50,654 nucleotides of DNA, from the NCBI GenBank assembly GCA_018693105.1, contig JABHLN010000013.1:1-50654 (forward strand), written 5' to 3'. The stretch is from Desulfobacterales bacterium. Lineage in GTDB: Bacteria; Desulfobacterota; Desulfobacteria; Desulfobacterales; SURF-7. Of the stretch, positions 26,777 through 35,514 are shown piece by piece; positions within the stretch are counted from its first letter, which is position 1, and each line of letters begins with the position of its first letter. The notes below the pieces were generated by a model, which was given only the letters and a program-made list of their open reading frames with translations, was not told the DNA's origin and did no database searches. Made by a program: the position numbers and the translations under genes.

Positions 26777-26813
26777 TGGCGTATTACGCCATCCTCTGTG
26801 GTTTTTTTAACCA
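26777..26813. promoter_or_regulatory. Candidate activator-binding palindromes upstream of the psp operon
   Basis: TGGCGT-N3-ACGCCA (26777-26791) and TGGTT-N5-AACCA (26799-26813) are perfect inverted repeats in the pspF/pspA divergent region, 75-115 bases upstream of the -24 element. That distance is normal for enhancer sites of a PspF-type protein. The sequence specificity of this homologue is not known. Confidence 0.5.
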
Positions 26814-26859
26814 ACTTAGTCCTTTTTATGAAAAGTTATTATTTTAATATCTTTTTGTC

Positions 26860-26872
26860 AATCAATATGTTA
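26860..26872 (+). promoter_or_regulatory. IHF-binding site consensus
   Basis: AATCAA-TATG-TTA matches the IHF consensus WATCAANNNNTTR exactly. It lies between the candidate enhancer palindromes and the sigma-54 promoter, where DNA bending is required. Confidence 0.6.
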
Positions 26873-26889
26873 CGCCGCCGCTGCTAAAA

Positions 26890-26905
26890 TGGCACAGGAC
26901 TTGCT
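26890..26905 (+). promoter_or_regulatory. Sigma-54 (-24/-12) promoter of the psp-like operon
   Basis: TGGCAC-N5-TTGCT is a full match to the RpoN consensus (TGGCACN5TTGCW). Transcription would start near 26917 and run into pspA at 27130 through a leader of about 213 bases that contains an R2 element. Confidence 0.85.
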
Positions 26906-26942
26906 CATTGCTTAAAGTAAATAGTTCTTTATTTTAAATGTT

Positions 26943-27066
26943 GACGATTTCGTAAAAAATCCAATATCTGCGTTACGCTGCATCCTTCGTCATTGCGGTG
27001 TACTATAAGTACGCCTCATTCCTCAGGATTTGCAAGCCTTGATCTTGAATATTTTACGAAACCGTC
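26943..27066. repeat. R2 dispersed-type element in the psp leader
   Basis: GACGATTTCGTAAAA at 26943 and TTTTACGAAACCGTC ending at 27066 are terminal inverted repeats. The interior is non-coding. It lies between the sigma-54 start and pspA and would be transcribed as a long hairpin. Confidence 0.6.
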
Positions 27067-27072
27067 TAAATT

Positions 27073-27096
27073 GTGACTTTTTACGACGCCATCAAT
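27073..27096. repeat. R1 repeat end fragment
   Basis: GACTTTTTACGACGCCATCA matches the right terminus of R1. It directly follows the R2 element, suggesting nested or successive insertions. Confidence 0.5.
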
Positions 27097-27129
27097 GTTG
27101 ATGGAAAATAATGTAACAGGGAGGAGAAA

Positions 27130-27822
27130 ATGGGTATCCTGAAAAGAATAAAATCTATTGTAACCGGAAGCATTAATGAAATGATTGACAAGGTTGAAGA
27201 TCCTGAAACTATTGTCAATCAAATGATCCGTGATATGGAACAGGCTATGACGGAGATGAAAACAAATACAGCTTCAGCCATTGCAACCGTCAAAATAACT
27301 GAAAAGAAACTTGATAAGGCTTATAACGATCAAAGCCTCTGGCAGGAAAATGCAGAGACCTCCGTAAAATCAGGTGACGATGAACTGGCAAAAAAAGCAA
27401 TAATCAAAAGGAAAAACATTGACGATACAATTGATATTCTTAGAGATCAATTAAATGATGCTGAAGTTATCTCACGCAAAATGAAAACAGAGCTTGAGCT
27501 TCTAGAAGAAAAACTCGGAGAGGCAAAAATAAAAAGAGATAACCTTCTTACAAAAAGACGGGCAGCTGAGACGCAACTGAAGCTTAACGAAACTGCAGAA
27601 ATAGTAAACAGCAAGATGGCAAGCCTTGCCGCCTCAGATTCTGTACTGGAAGGTTTTGAGGGCTTTACAAGATTTGAAGAAAAAATCGAAAGACAGATGG
27701 CTGAAGTTGAGGCAAGAGAAGAATTGACAGGTGATAATCTTGAAATTGAATTTAGAAAGATGAAGAAGGACAGTGAAATAGAAAAGGAATTGTCTGAATT
27801 AAAATCAAAATTCGATAAATAA
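27130..27822 (+). CDS. pspA: PspA/IM30-family protein, copy 1
   Basis: 230 residues, almost entirely alpha-helical coiled coil. The N-terminus MGILKRIKSIVTGSINEMID is an amphipathic helix as in PspA/Vipp1, followed by DKVEDPETIVNQMIRDMEQAM, the family hallmark. PspA proteins are ESCRT-III relatives that polymerise on stressed inner membranes and, in the classic system, inhibit PspF. GGGAGGAG precedes the ATG. The gene is first in an apparent operon behind the sigma-54 promoter and is followed after 32 bases by a second paralogue. Confidence 0.93.
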   Translation: MGILKRIKSIVTGSINEMIDKVEDPETIVNQMIRDMEQAMTEMKTNTASAIATVKITEKKLDKAYNDQSLWQENAETSVKSGDDELAKKAIIKRKNIDDTIDILRDQLNDAEVISRKMKTELELLEEKLGEAKIKRDNLLTKRRAAETQLKLNETAEIVNSKMASLAASDSVLEGFEGFTRFEEKIERQMAEVEAREELTGDNLEIEFRKMKKDSEIEKELSELKSKFDK

Positions 27823-27854
27823 AAATATTTGAATACGTGTAAGAGGTGACAGGT

Positions 27855-28541
27855 ATGTCTTTTTTAAAAAGAATCCAGGGAATAATCTCTTCTAATATAA
27901 ATGATGTTTTGGATAAGTTTGAAGACCCTGATGTTGCTGTCAGACAGCTCATTCGTGATATGGAGCAGGGAATTTCAGAGATGCGGAGGAATACGGCTTT
28001 GGTATTGGCTTCACAGAAAATGACTGAAAAAAAACTTCAGCGTGCCCTGGATGAGGAAAAATCTCTACTCCATAGTGCTGAAGCTGCAGTCAAAGAGGGA
28101 AGAGATGAGCTTGCAAAAAAGGTTCTCAGGGAAAAAAATATTGTAGCAGAAAGGGTAGATGTTTTTGAAAAACAGCTTGGTGAAGAAAAGGTTCTTGTTT
28201 CTAAAATGAAAACCCAGCTTGTAAACCTTGAAGACAAAATCCAGGAAGCTCGTACAAAGCACGCCACACTGGTTGCAAAAAAACAGGCTGCAATGGCGAG
28301 GGAAAAAATATTGAAAAATAATAAAAAGTGGGCAGGATCCGCAGGAAAAATAATAAATGATTTTCATATATTTGAAAAATTCGAAGAAGAGATTCTTGGA
28401 GATACCAGCCTGCTTGAAGCCAAAGAAGAAATTAACAATGAGTCCATGGATAAAAAATTCGAAGAAAAATTTTCGAAAATGGAAAAAGAAAATAACCTTG
28501 ATAAAGAGTTGAAAGCATTAAAGAAAAAAATGGGGGAGTAG
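27855..28541 (+). CDS. PspA/IM30-family protein, copy 2
   Basis: 228 residues from the ATG at 27855; a GTG nine bases earlier is less likely. It matches copy 1 in plan: MSFLKRIQGIISSNINDVLD, then FEDPDVAVRQLIRDMEQGI, coiled coil to about residue 180, a break and a short C-terminal helix. The paralogues have diverged in the last third. Two PspA copies in tandem allow hetero-polymers or division of labour between PspF inhibition and membrane repair. AGAGGTGACAGGT serves as Shine-Dalgarno region. Confidence 0.92.
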   Translation: MSFLKRIQGIISSNINDVLDKFEDPDVAVRQLIRDMEQGISEMRRNTALVLASQKMTEKKLQRALDEEKSLLHSAEAAVKEGRDELAKKVLREKNIVAERVDVFEKQLGEEKVLVSKMKTQLVNLEDKIQEARTKHATLVAKKQAAMAREKILKNNKKWAGSAGKIINDFHIFEKFEEEILGDTSLLEAKEEINNESMDKKFEEKFSKMEKENNLDKELKALKKKMGE

Positions 28542-28667
28542 TATATCCTCCACCGATCACTTTTTTATGGCAAATGCTATTTCAATCTGTTAGAATATCC
28601 GTTTGTTTAGCTGAACTATTTCTGTAACATTGATGAATCATTACAATTTTCGGATAAAGGTTTTTTT

Positions 28668-29495
28668 ATGAGCGCTGCTGATATTAAACTCAGTGAATCT
28701 ACATTAAATATTATTGAAAATCTTGCATGGAGGATAGCCGAAAATCATGGGGGAAGAATAACTGCAAATCATCTGATACCCTATCTGCCGGTTTCACTTG
28801 ATATTATAAAATCCTGCCTCAAAACGATGGTAGATGGTACATCTGTGATATCTGAGGAAATTGATAATATTACAGAATTTGAATTTTCATCATATAAAAA
28901 CAATGGAATAAAAACTGACAGATTGACTGTTAATGCTTGTGTAGCATGTGATTCGGATATTTCCAGAAAAAATAATGATATTATATGCAGTAATTGTTTT
29001 GAAACATTAAAAAAGGAACTCAATATACTTGCGGAAAAAATGGGCTGGCCGGCCCAGGCGGTATATGAGCATGAAGTATTATATATAGCGTCAAAGCATG
29101 GCCTTTGCCAGGACGCCGGGACACTTGCCGGTCATTCAAGATATACTTTGCGAAGAATGCGTGTAAAGCTGGATAGATTATCTCTTGATGGATATACAAG
29201 ACAAAAGTTAGATGAAGTTCAGGGTATTGTTGAATATGAATTCCCGGATGTTAAATATCCCCGTGGATTATACAATAAAAATATGGATATCATTACTACC
29301 TACCCGGCATCGATTATGGAAGAGGTGCAGTATAAAGTAACCAAAATCCTTTTCAGCCTTGGTTTTATCTTTTTCATCATGCTGGTTCTTGCCATTTTTC
29401 ACGTTCCTTTTCCACTGCTTATACTTTTCTTGTTTATCGCAGGACCTGTAACAGCAATAACCATCTGGCGGCATAAAGAAAGGCCGGATGATTAA
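28668..29495 (+). CDS. Unrecognised psp-locus protein: predicted wHTH-like N-terminus, zinc ribbon, two C-terminal membrane helices
   Basis: 275 residues. Residues about 8-75 look helical with a winged-helix pattern. A zinc ribbon follows (CVACDSDI and IICSNC, four cysteines at about 92-115). A helical stretch (about 115-190) precedes a C-terminal membrane hairpin (about 225-245 and 247-265) ending in a short basic-acidic tail. No PspB, PspC or Toastrack signature is visible. It lies between two PspA genes and two SPFH genes on the same strand, so a role as the membrane-anchored partner of the PspA proteins is plausible but unproven. The gap to copy 2 of PspA is 126 bases. Confidence 0.75.
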   Translation: MSAADIKLSESTLNIIENLAWRIAENHGGRITANHLIPYLPVSLDIIKSCLKTMVDGTSVISEEIDNITEFEFSSYKNNGIKTDRLTVNACVACDSDISRKNNDIICSNCFETLKKELNILAEKMGWPAQAVYEHEVLYIASKHGLCQDAGTLAGHSRYTLRRMRVKLDRLSLDGYTRQKLDEVQGIVEYEFPDVKYPRGLYNKNMDIITTYPASIMEEVQYKVTKILFSLGFIFFIMLVLAIFHVPFPLLILFLFIAGPVTAITIWRHKERPDD

Positions 29496-29552
29496 AATTT
29501 GATTATCAACCAACAGTATAGACTAAGTATTAAAAATTAAAAGGAGGTTAAC

Positions 29553-30680
29553 ATGGATAACAATTCCAAGCCTGTAGATCTAAATACCTTACAGAAAGTT
29601 ACAGGAGGAGGGCTGATCTGGCTCGGCATTGCCTTTGTTGTAATAATGGTCATTTTGTTCAACGCTTTTCGCGTTGGACAGGTTTCCGGTGAAAGGGTCG
29701 GTATTATACTTAACAAGATAACCGGCAGTATAACCGTAATTGATAATCCCGGAACAACGATTTATTCCGGACTATATAAAGAGTTTTACACCCTTGATAA
29801 AACCCTTCAAACCCTTGACATGAGTGGGCAGGAGTCAAGGCGGACTCGAGGTGGATCTCCTCAACCGGGAGGTGAAAAACTAAAGATTAAAACGGTGGAT
29901 GGAAGTGATGTTTATGTTGCTTTGAAGGTTCAGTATAAGATCAATACCGATATGGCAGAAGAGATTGTCACAACATCAGGTCTAGGCGACAACTACAAAC
30001 ATATGTGGGCAAGGGATTATATACGCTCAAAATGTAGGAATTATCTTGGTGAACTGACTACTGAAGAATTTTATGACGCTTCAAAACGTGATGTAAAAAT
30101 ACTTCTTGCCCAACAGGATATCAATAAGCGACTATCTTCATTTGGAATATTAATCGACAGCATTGTGATTCCCCAGAAGCCTAGATTCTATAAGGAATAT
30201 GAAGCCATGATCAAGAAAAAGAAACTTGCCGATCAGGCTGTCCTCGAAGAACAATCCAAGGCGCTTGCTGCAAAACAAAAACAACATACACTTATCGTTG
30301 AGGAAAATAATATCAAGAACGTTGCTGTTGAACGTTTCGAGGGTGAAATGGATCAAAAGCTTATTTCCGCAAAGGCTGCGGGTGAAAAGGCAAAACAGGA
30401 ATCGGATGCATATTTTGATAAAGAAGTAATAGGCGCTGAAGCAACACTATATCAACTTGAAAAAAACTCTACCGGTATTCTTGCAAGAAAGAAAGCTGAA
30501 GCCGAAGGTATTGAAGCTTTGAAAAAAGCTCTTGAAGGTCAAGGTGGACGTAATATGGTAAAAATGGAATATGCAAAAAAACTAAAAAACATCAGTATTT
30601 CCGGTAAGCCGTATACGTTACAAAGTTCAATAGAACGTTTTGAACATCTACAGGGACCGGCTTCAAAGGGCCGCAGATAA
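29553..30680 (+). CDS. SPFH/band-7 domain membrane protein, copy 1
   Basis: 375 residues. One N-terminal membrane helix (about 19-40, GLIWLGIAFVVIMVILFNAF) leads to an SPFH domain (about 45-225), then an Ala/Glu/Lys-rich coiled coil (about 225-335) and a short tail. SPFH proteins (prohibitin, stomatin, HflK/C, flotillin) form large ring or cage assemblies on membranes and organise proteases or lipid domains. A consensus AAGGAGG precedes the ATG. It shares the motif KKKLADQAVLEEQSKA with the next gene (RKKLADQEVELNKSMA), showing the two are paralogues likely to form a hetero-assembly. Confidence 0.85.
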   Translation: MDNNSKPVDLNTLQKVTGGGLIWLGIAFVVIMVILFNAFRVGQVSGERVGIILNKITGSITVIDNPGTTIYSGLYKEFYTLDKTLQTLDMSGQESRRTRGGSPQPGGEKLKIKTVDGSDVYVALKVQYKINTDMAEEIVTTSGLGDNYKHMWARDYIRSKCRNYLGELTTEEFYDASKRDVKILLAQQDINKRLSSFGILIDSIVIPQKPRFYKEYEAMIKKKKLADQAVLEEQSKALAAKQKQHTLIVEENNIKNVAVERFEGEMDQKLISAKAAGEKAKQESDAYFDKEVIGAEATLYQLEKNSTGILARKKAEAEGIEALKKALEGQGGRNMVKMEYAKKLKNISISGKPYTLQSSIERFEHLQGPASKGRR

Positions 30681-30697
30681 AATAAAGGGGGATGAAA

Positions 30698-31768
30698 ATG
30701 AAAGCTCTTAAAACTGTTTCTATTTCAGTTATAATATTAATTATCGGCACATGGGTGACATTCAATTACTTGACAATATATGTGCCTATCGGAAATGTAG
30801 GTGTCAGAACCCAGGAGTACGGTATAATTGGAAGCAAGGGCGTTGTACAGAAAGATTTCGCGTCCGGCTGGCACAGGGAACTTGGACCTATTGACACATG
30901 GAAACTGTTCAAAAGTACAGTGCAGACCCTTGAAATGACAAGAGACCCAAATAGGGGGACTATAAGAGGAAGAGATGATGTTCAGGTTCAGTCTGCAGAT
31001 GGTTATGCAGTATCTGTGGACGTAACTGTCAAATACCGGATAAAGAATGGCATGGCCCATAAGCTTTATGAAGATACCGGAAGCGATAACAAATACAAAA
31101 CCATCGTTCGCAATGAAGCCCAGAGGGCATGTATCGCCATATTCGGTACTATGGAAACAGAAGATTTCTACAACCCGATAAATCGAAGAGGGAAAACAAA
31201 ACAGGTTCATGAACTGATTTCAAAATCTCTTGTTGATAATTTTGTCGAGGTTATTGATGTACTTATTCGTGATGTGCAGTTTGACCCTGAATATGAAAAA
31301 AAGATACAAAGAAAGAAACTTGCCGATCAGGAGGTTGAACTTAACAAATCAATGGCAAATGCTGCCGAAATGAAAGGGAAAACCCAGCTTATCGAGGCAG
31401 AAACTGAAAAACTTGTAAAAATAATTCAAAAAGAAAAAGAGGCAGCACTTATCCGTATGCAGGCTGAAACTGACCGGGAGATAGCCAAGATAAAGGCTGA
31501 ATTCGAGCGTTATGCAACCGAAAGACGAGCAGATGCGGACCTGATTAAAGCACAAAAAGAATCCAAAGGACAGCTGCTGTTAAAAAAGGCTGAGGCTGAG
31601 GGTGAACGTTTGAGAAACAAAGCAATGAGAGGTGTCGGCGGAAGTACTATAGTTGCACTTGAAGCTGCAAAGAATCTTAACCTGTCAAACCTTACTATAT
31701 CTACAATCGATATTGATTTTCTTGACCTTGACAAGATGGCTGATAAGCTGGGAGCAACAAGAAAATAA
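30698..31768 (+). CDS. SPFH/band-7 domain membrane protein, copy 2
   Basis: 356 residues from the ATG at 30698, which sits seven bases after AAGGGGG; an ATG at 30692 touches the Shine-Dalgarno sequence and is less likely. An N-terminal membrane helix (about 5-24), an SPFH domain (about 28-220) and a long charged coiled coil (about 215-320) are seen. It starts 17 bases after copy 1 on the same strand, so both are co-expressed, probably under the sigma-54 promoter upstream of pspA. The pairing resembles HflK/HflC, but no FtsH protease gene is in the window. Confidence 0.85.
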   Translation: MKALKTVSISVIILIIGTWVTFNYLTIYVPIGNVGVRTQEYGIIGSKGVVQKDFASGWHRELGPIDTWKLFKSTVQTLEMTRDPNRGTIRGRDDVQVQSADGYAVSVDVTVKYRIKNGMAHKLYEDTGSDNKYKTIVRNEAQRACIAIFGTMETEDFYNPINRRGKTKQVHELISKSLVDNFVEVIDVLIRDVQFDPEYEKKIQRKKLADQEVELNKSMANAAEMKGKTQLIEAETEKLVKIIQKEKEAALIRMQAETDREIAKIKAEFERYATERRADADLIKAQKESKGQLLLKKAEAEGERLRNKAMRGVGGSTIVALEAAKNLNLSNLTISTIDIDFLDLDKMADKLGATRK

Positions 31769-31844
31769 TTATAATTACATGCCGGTACTTTGCCGGTACA
31801 AAAGCTCTGCCTTGATTCAGATATGTGAAACTTGAGTATATAAT

Positions 31845-34256
31845 ATGGCAAAAAAGAAACCATCGAGTATAAGGAAAGCAAGAGCTAAAGAACGTGAAAA
31901 GGGATGGATGTTAAAAAAAATCTTTTCATGGTTCTTTATTGCTTCAATATTATCAATTATGGCCGCCGCATGTGCTTTGATAGGCTTTTACTTTTATATT
32001 AGTGAGGGTCTTCCGAAAATATCTTCCCTCAAAGACTATCACCCGCCCTTGATTACTTCTGTATACTCGGATGATAACAGAAAGATTGGTGAATTTTATA
32101 ATGAACGCAGGGTGATTATTCACCTTGATGAAATACCCGACATGCTTGTTGAAGCATTTATTGCTGCAGAGGATGCAAGATATTACATTCATAAAGGGAT
32201 TGATTTTTTCAGTGTTGTAAGGGCTTTATTTAAAAATGTTGAGGCAGGTACTATTGTGCAGGGAGGAAGCACAATTACACAGCAGGTTACGAAGAGGTTT
32301 TTGCTGACACCGGAAAGGAGCTATAGCAGAAAAATCAAGGAAGCTATCCTTGCATATCGAATTGATAAGACTCTTTCCAAAGACGAGATTCTTTATTTAT
32401 ATCTAAATGAAATATATCTTGGTCATGGTGCATACGGGGTTGAAGCGGCTGCGGAGAATTATTTTGGAAAATCGACTAAAAATATAAGCCTTGCCGAATG
32501 TGCAATGCTGGCCGGCCTACCTCAGGCTCCAAGCAAATACTCTCCATTCCGGTATCCTGAAAGAGCAAAAAACCGCCAGATATATGTATTAAATAGAATG
32601 CTTGCCGAAGGATATATAACTGAAACCCAGAGGAATGAAGCCATAAACGAAAACCTTGACATTAAACCTCGACGCAACTGGTATAAGGAAAAGGTCCCAT
32701 GGTACACTGAACATGTCAGGCGTTATATTGAAAAAAAATACGGTCCGGATTTACTGTATAATGGTGGTTTGAAAATATATACAGCTGTTAATATTGAAAT
32801 GCAGAAAGCTGCTAGGTCGGAAGTAGAAACGGGGCTGAGAAACCTTGATAAACGTCAGGGATATCGTGGGCCATTGAATCATCTGGAACCTGAGGAGATT
32901 GAGCCTTTTTCAAAAGAAATCATAGCCGATATGAAAAAGAGCCCGCTCCTTGAAGGAAAAGTTTTAAAAGGGGTTGTAATAGATGTTAATGATACTGAAA
33001 AATTCGTTATAGTTCGAATAGGAAATATACTGGGAAGATTAAAACTTGAAAATATGAGGTGGGCAAGAAAGCCTGATATTGAAGTCCAGTATAACGAATA
33101 TGGTGCACGAATAAAACATCCCGGTGATGTATTAAGTACAGGAGATGTAATACTGGTAAAAGCTAAAGACATTGTCGACGGTGACACTGATACTCTTGAG
33201 CTTGACCTTGAGCAGACCCCCCTGGCTCAGGCTGCTGTTTTGTGTATTGAAGCTGGTACCGGGCATGTTAAGACAATGATTGGTGGGCGTGATTTCTCAA
33301 AAACCAAGTTTAATCGGGCTACCCAGTCAAGACGTCAACCAGGATCTGCGTTCAAGCCTATTATTTTTTCCGCTGCAATCGACAAGGGTTACACTCCTGC
33401 AACGGTGATGATAGACTCTCCTTATATTGCCTATGAAGAAAACGGATTTACCTGGAAGCCCAGAAATTACGATGGTGAATTTCATGGTGAAGTATTAATT
33501 AGAAGAGCTTTAGCCAAGTCATTGAATGTAGTAGCAGTAAAGATACTTAAAGATATCGGCCTTGATTATGCTATTCAATATTCCGCAAAGCTGGGTATAA
33601 AGTCAAGTTTAAGCAGGGACCTTACAATAGGTCTTGGTTCATCAGGTGTCTCATTGCTTGAACTCACAGCCAGTTATTCAATTTTTACAAATCTCGGCAA
33701 GTTTGTAAGACCTGTTTTTATAACGAAAATACTGGACAGGGACGGTAATGTACTTGAAGAAAACAACCTGAGTAAAGAAGAGGTTATTGATAAAAGAACA
33801 GCTTACATAATAACAAGTCTTCTTGAAAGTGTTGTCAGAGAAGGTACGGGACGCAGAGTGAGAAAATTAAACAGGCCTACCGCCGGTAAAACCGGAACTA
33901 CTAACAACCTGAATGATGCATGGTTTGTCGGTTATACACCGAGCTATATAACAGGAACATGGGTCGGCTTTGACGACAAGAGCTCACTTGGAAAAGGAGA
34001 AACAGGCTCCAGGGCCGCAAGTCCTATATGGCTGGGTTTTATGCAGAAAATTCTAAAGGATAAACCTGAAAAAAATTTCCAGGTACCTGAAGGGATCGTA
34101 TTTATCAAGATTGATTCCGAAACAGGCCTTTTGCCTATTCCGGAATCACGAAAAACAAGATTTGAATGCTTTAAAGAAGAAACCGTCCCTACCGAGTATA
34201 CTAAAAAACCAAATTCAATTTCAGATCCTGAACAATTTTATAAATCAGATATGTAA
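31845..34256 (+). CDS. Class A penicillin-binding protein 1A
   Basis: 803 residues. A cytoplasmic basic start, one membrane helix (about 25-50), then the glycosyltransferase GT51 domain with EAFIAAEDARYYIHKGID and GGSTITQQVTKRFLL (about 105-150), an insert/OB-type domain and the transpeptidase domain. Transpeptidase motifs are GSAFKP (SxxK), SLN and KTGTTN. It polymerises and cross-links peptidoglycan in the periplasm. It lies 76 bases after the SPFH pair on the same strand; whether it belongs to that stress operon is not clear, as the Shine-Dalgarno sequence is weak and no terminator is obvious between them. Confidence 0.93.
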   Translation: MAKKKPSSIRKARAKEREKGWMLKKIFSWFFIASILSIMAAACALIGFYFYISEGLPKISSLKDYHPPLITSVYSDDNRKIGEFYNERRVIIHLDEIPDMLVEAFIAAEDARYYIHKGIDFFSVVRALFKNVEAGTIVQGGSTITQQVTKRFLLTPERSYSRKIKEAILAYRIDKTLSKDEILYLYLNEIYLGHGAYGVEAAAENYFGKSTKNISLAECAMLAGLPQAPSKYSPFRYPERAKNRQIYVLNRMLAEGYITETQRNEAINENLDIKPRRNWYKEKVPWYTEHVRRYIEKKYGPDLLYNGGLKIYTAVNIEMQKAARSEVETGLRNLDKRQGYRGPLNHLEPEEIEPFSKEIIADMKKSPLLEGKVLKGVVIDVNDTEKFVIVRIGNILGRLKLENMRWARKPDIEVQYNEYGARIKHPGDVLSTGDVILVKAKDIVDGDTDTLELDLEQTPLAQAAVLCIEAGTGHVKTMIGGRDFSKTKFNRATQSRRQPGSAFKPIIFSAAIDKGYTPATVMIDSPYIAYEENGFTWKPRNYDGEFHGEVLIRRALAKSLNVVAVKILKDIGLDYAIQYSAKLGIKSSLSRDLTIGLGSSGVSLLELTASYSIFTNLGKFVRPVFITKILDRDGNVLEENNLSKEEVIDKRTAYIITSLLESVVREGTGRRVRKLNRPTAGKTGTTNNLNDAWFVGYTPSYITGTWVGFDDKSSLGKGETGSRAASPIWLGFMQKILKDKPEKNFQVPEGIVFIKIDSETGLLPIPESRKTRFECFKEETVPTEYTKKPNSISDPEQFYKSDM

Positions 34257-34352
34257 GCAATAAGGACTTGTCTAAAGGAAACAGCTCCAAGGATAGTGAT
34301 ATTTTCAGCTCTTTGTATAGCTTTGAACAAAAAGAGGAATTAAACTAAGTTT

Positions 34353-35402
34353 TTATAATATATTTATTTCAAGGTCTTTTTTATTCATAGCAGGTTTTGA
34401 AACAACATCTATTTTCGTTATTCCGAATAACTCCTTAAGTATATAAATGTTTCTATTTTTATGTCCCCTTATCTGAGAGATCGATACAGGGTGTACTTTT
34501 ATTGTTGCTTTTTCAATTGGTTTATTTAAATTTTTAGTAGCTTCTGATAGTTTGTATTTTGCCTTTTCAAGAAAAATTTCCGAAAGTACAAGATGGCCGA
34601 ATGCAGGGTGGTAAGGTCCTGCAAGTAAAGTTTCGTCGTTTCCAAGGTCCTCTGAGGCGTGAAGCCCCATACGTATCACATCAATATTATTTTCATTGAA
34701 GATCAAATATAGTTTTTTTACAAGATCTACACATTCTTCAAGGGGTAAGGGCTTATATATGCTTTTCCTGTACCATGATGCAAGAGGGCTGTTTTCAAGA
34801 ACAACAGTAGGGTATATTCTTACAAAATCAGGTGATAAAGCCGATATTTTACGACCCGTATCAATAGCACGGTCTTTATTATCACCCGGAAGCCCAACCA
34901 TCATCTGGAGGCCTATCTTATATTCATATTCTTTCAGTAGAGAAACCGCTTTTTCAGTATCAAGAGAAGTATGGCCGCGCCTTGACAAAGCAAGAACTTC
35001 ATCATCCATGGACTGTACTCCAAGTTCAATTGTTGAAACAGGATATTCCCTTATGAAAGATATGGTTTCTATGTTTATTGTGTCCGGCCGTGTAGAAAAT
35101 CTAATACTGTCTACCTGACCTGACTTGACATATTTATCAGCTTCATTGAGAAGAGTATGTATTTCTGTTTTTTTTAGTCCAAGGAAATTACCACCGTAAA
35201 ATGCAACCTGAGTCGTATTTCTGTTTCTGCCTTTAAACTTTATGTATTCATTAATTTGTGCCCCAAGTTTTTCATGAGAGAGGGGTATATCATTTCTGCC
35301 TGTTATCGCAGACTGGTTGCAGAAAACACATTGGTGAGGACATCCAAGGTGCGGAATAAAATACGGGATTATGAAAGGCTTTTCTTTTTTTTCTGAATAC
35401 AT
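34353..35402 (-). CDS. Radical SAM protein of the Elp3-like subgroup
   Basis: 349 residues. The radical SAM cluster motif is C-x3-C-x2-C in GCPHQCVFCNQ (about residues 20-30), followed by VAFYGGNFLGL, the SAM-binding glycine-rich strand and the typical VSTIELGVQSMDDEVLALSRRGH segment. The C-terminus (about 240-349) is a small domain with RMGLHASEDLGNDETLLAGP, as in Elp3-related radical SAM proteins lacking the acetyltransferase part. It may be involved in tRNA or cofactor modification; substrate unknown. It is followed on the minus strand by nothing within the window until asd-side genes and preceded by rnc. Confidence 0.75.
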   Translation of the reverse strand: MYSEKKEKPFIIPYFIPHLGCPHQCVFCNQSAITGRNDIPLSHEKLGAQINEYIKFKGRNRNTTQVAFYGGNFLGLKKTEIHTLLNEADKYVKSGQVDSIRFSTRPDTINIETISFIREYPVSTIELGVQSMDDEVLALSRRGHTSLDTEKAVSLLKEYEYKIGLQMMVGLPGDNKDRAIDTGRKISALSPDFVRIYPTVVLENSPLASWYRKSIYKPLPLEECVDLVKKLYLIFNENNIDVIRMGLHASEDLGNDETLLAGPYHPAFGHLVLSEIFLEKAKYKLSEATKNLNKPIEKATIKVHPVSISQIRGHKNRNIYILKELFGITKIDVVSKPAMNKKDLEINIL

Positions 35403-35514
35403 TAAATGTCTAAATATTTTTGGTGTTTTAAACTCGGTATAAGTGGGCTTTTGCCTATAGTTTGCTTATAAGCTCCACATACTGCTTTCCCGTGGATAAG
35501 TCATTTGTTTTATC

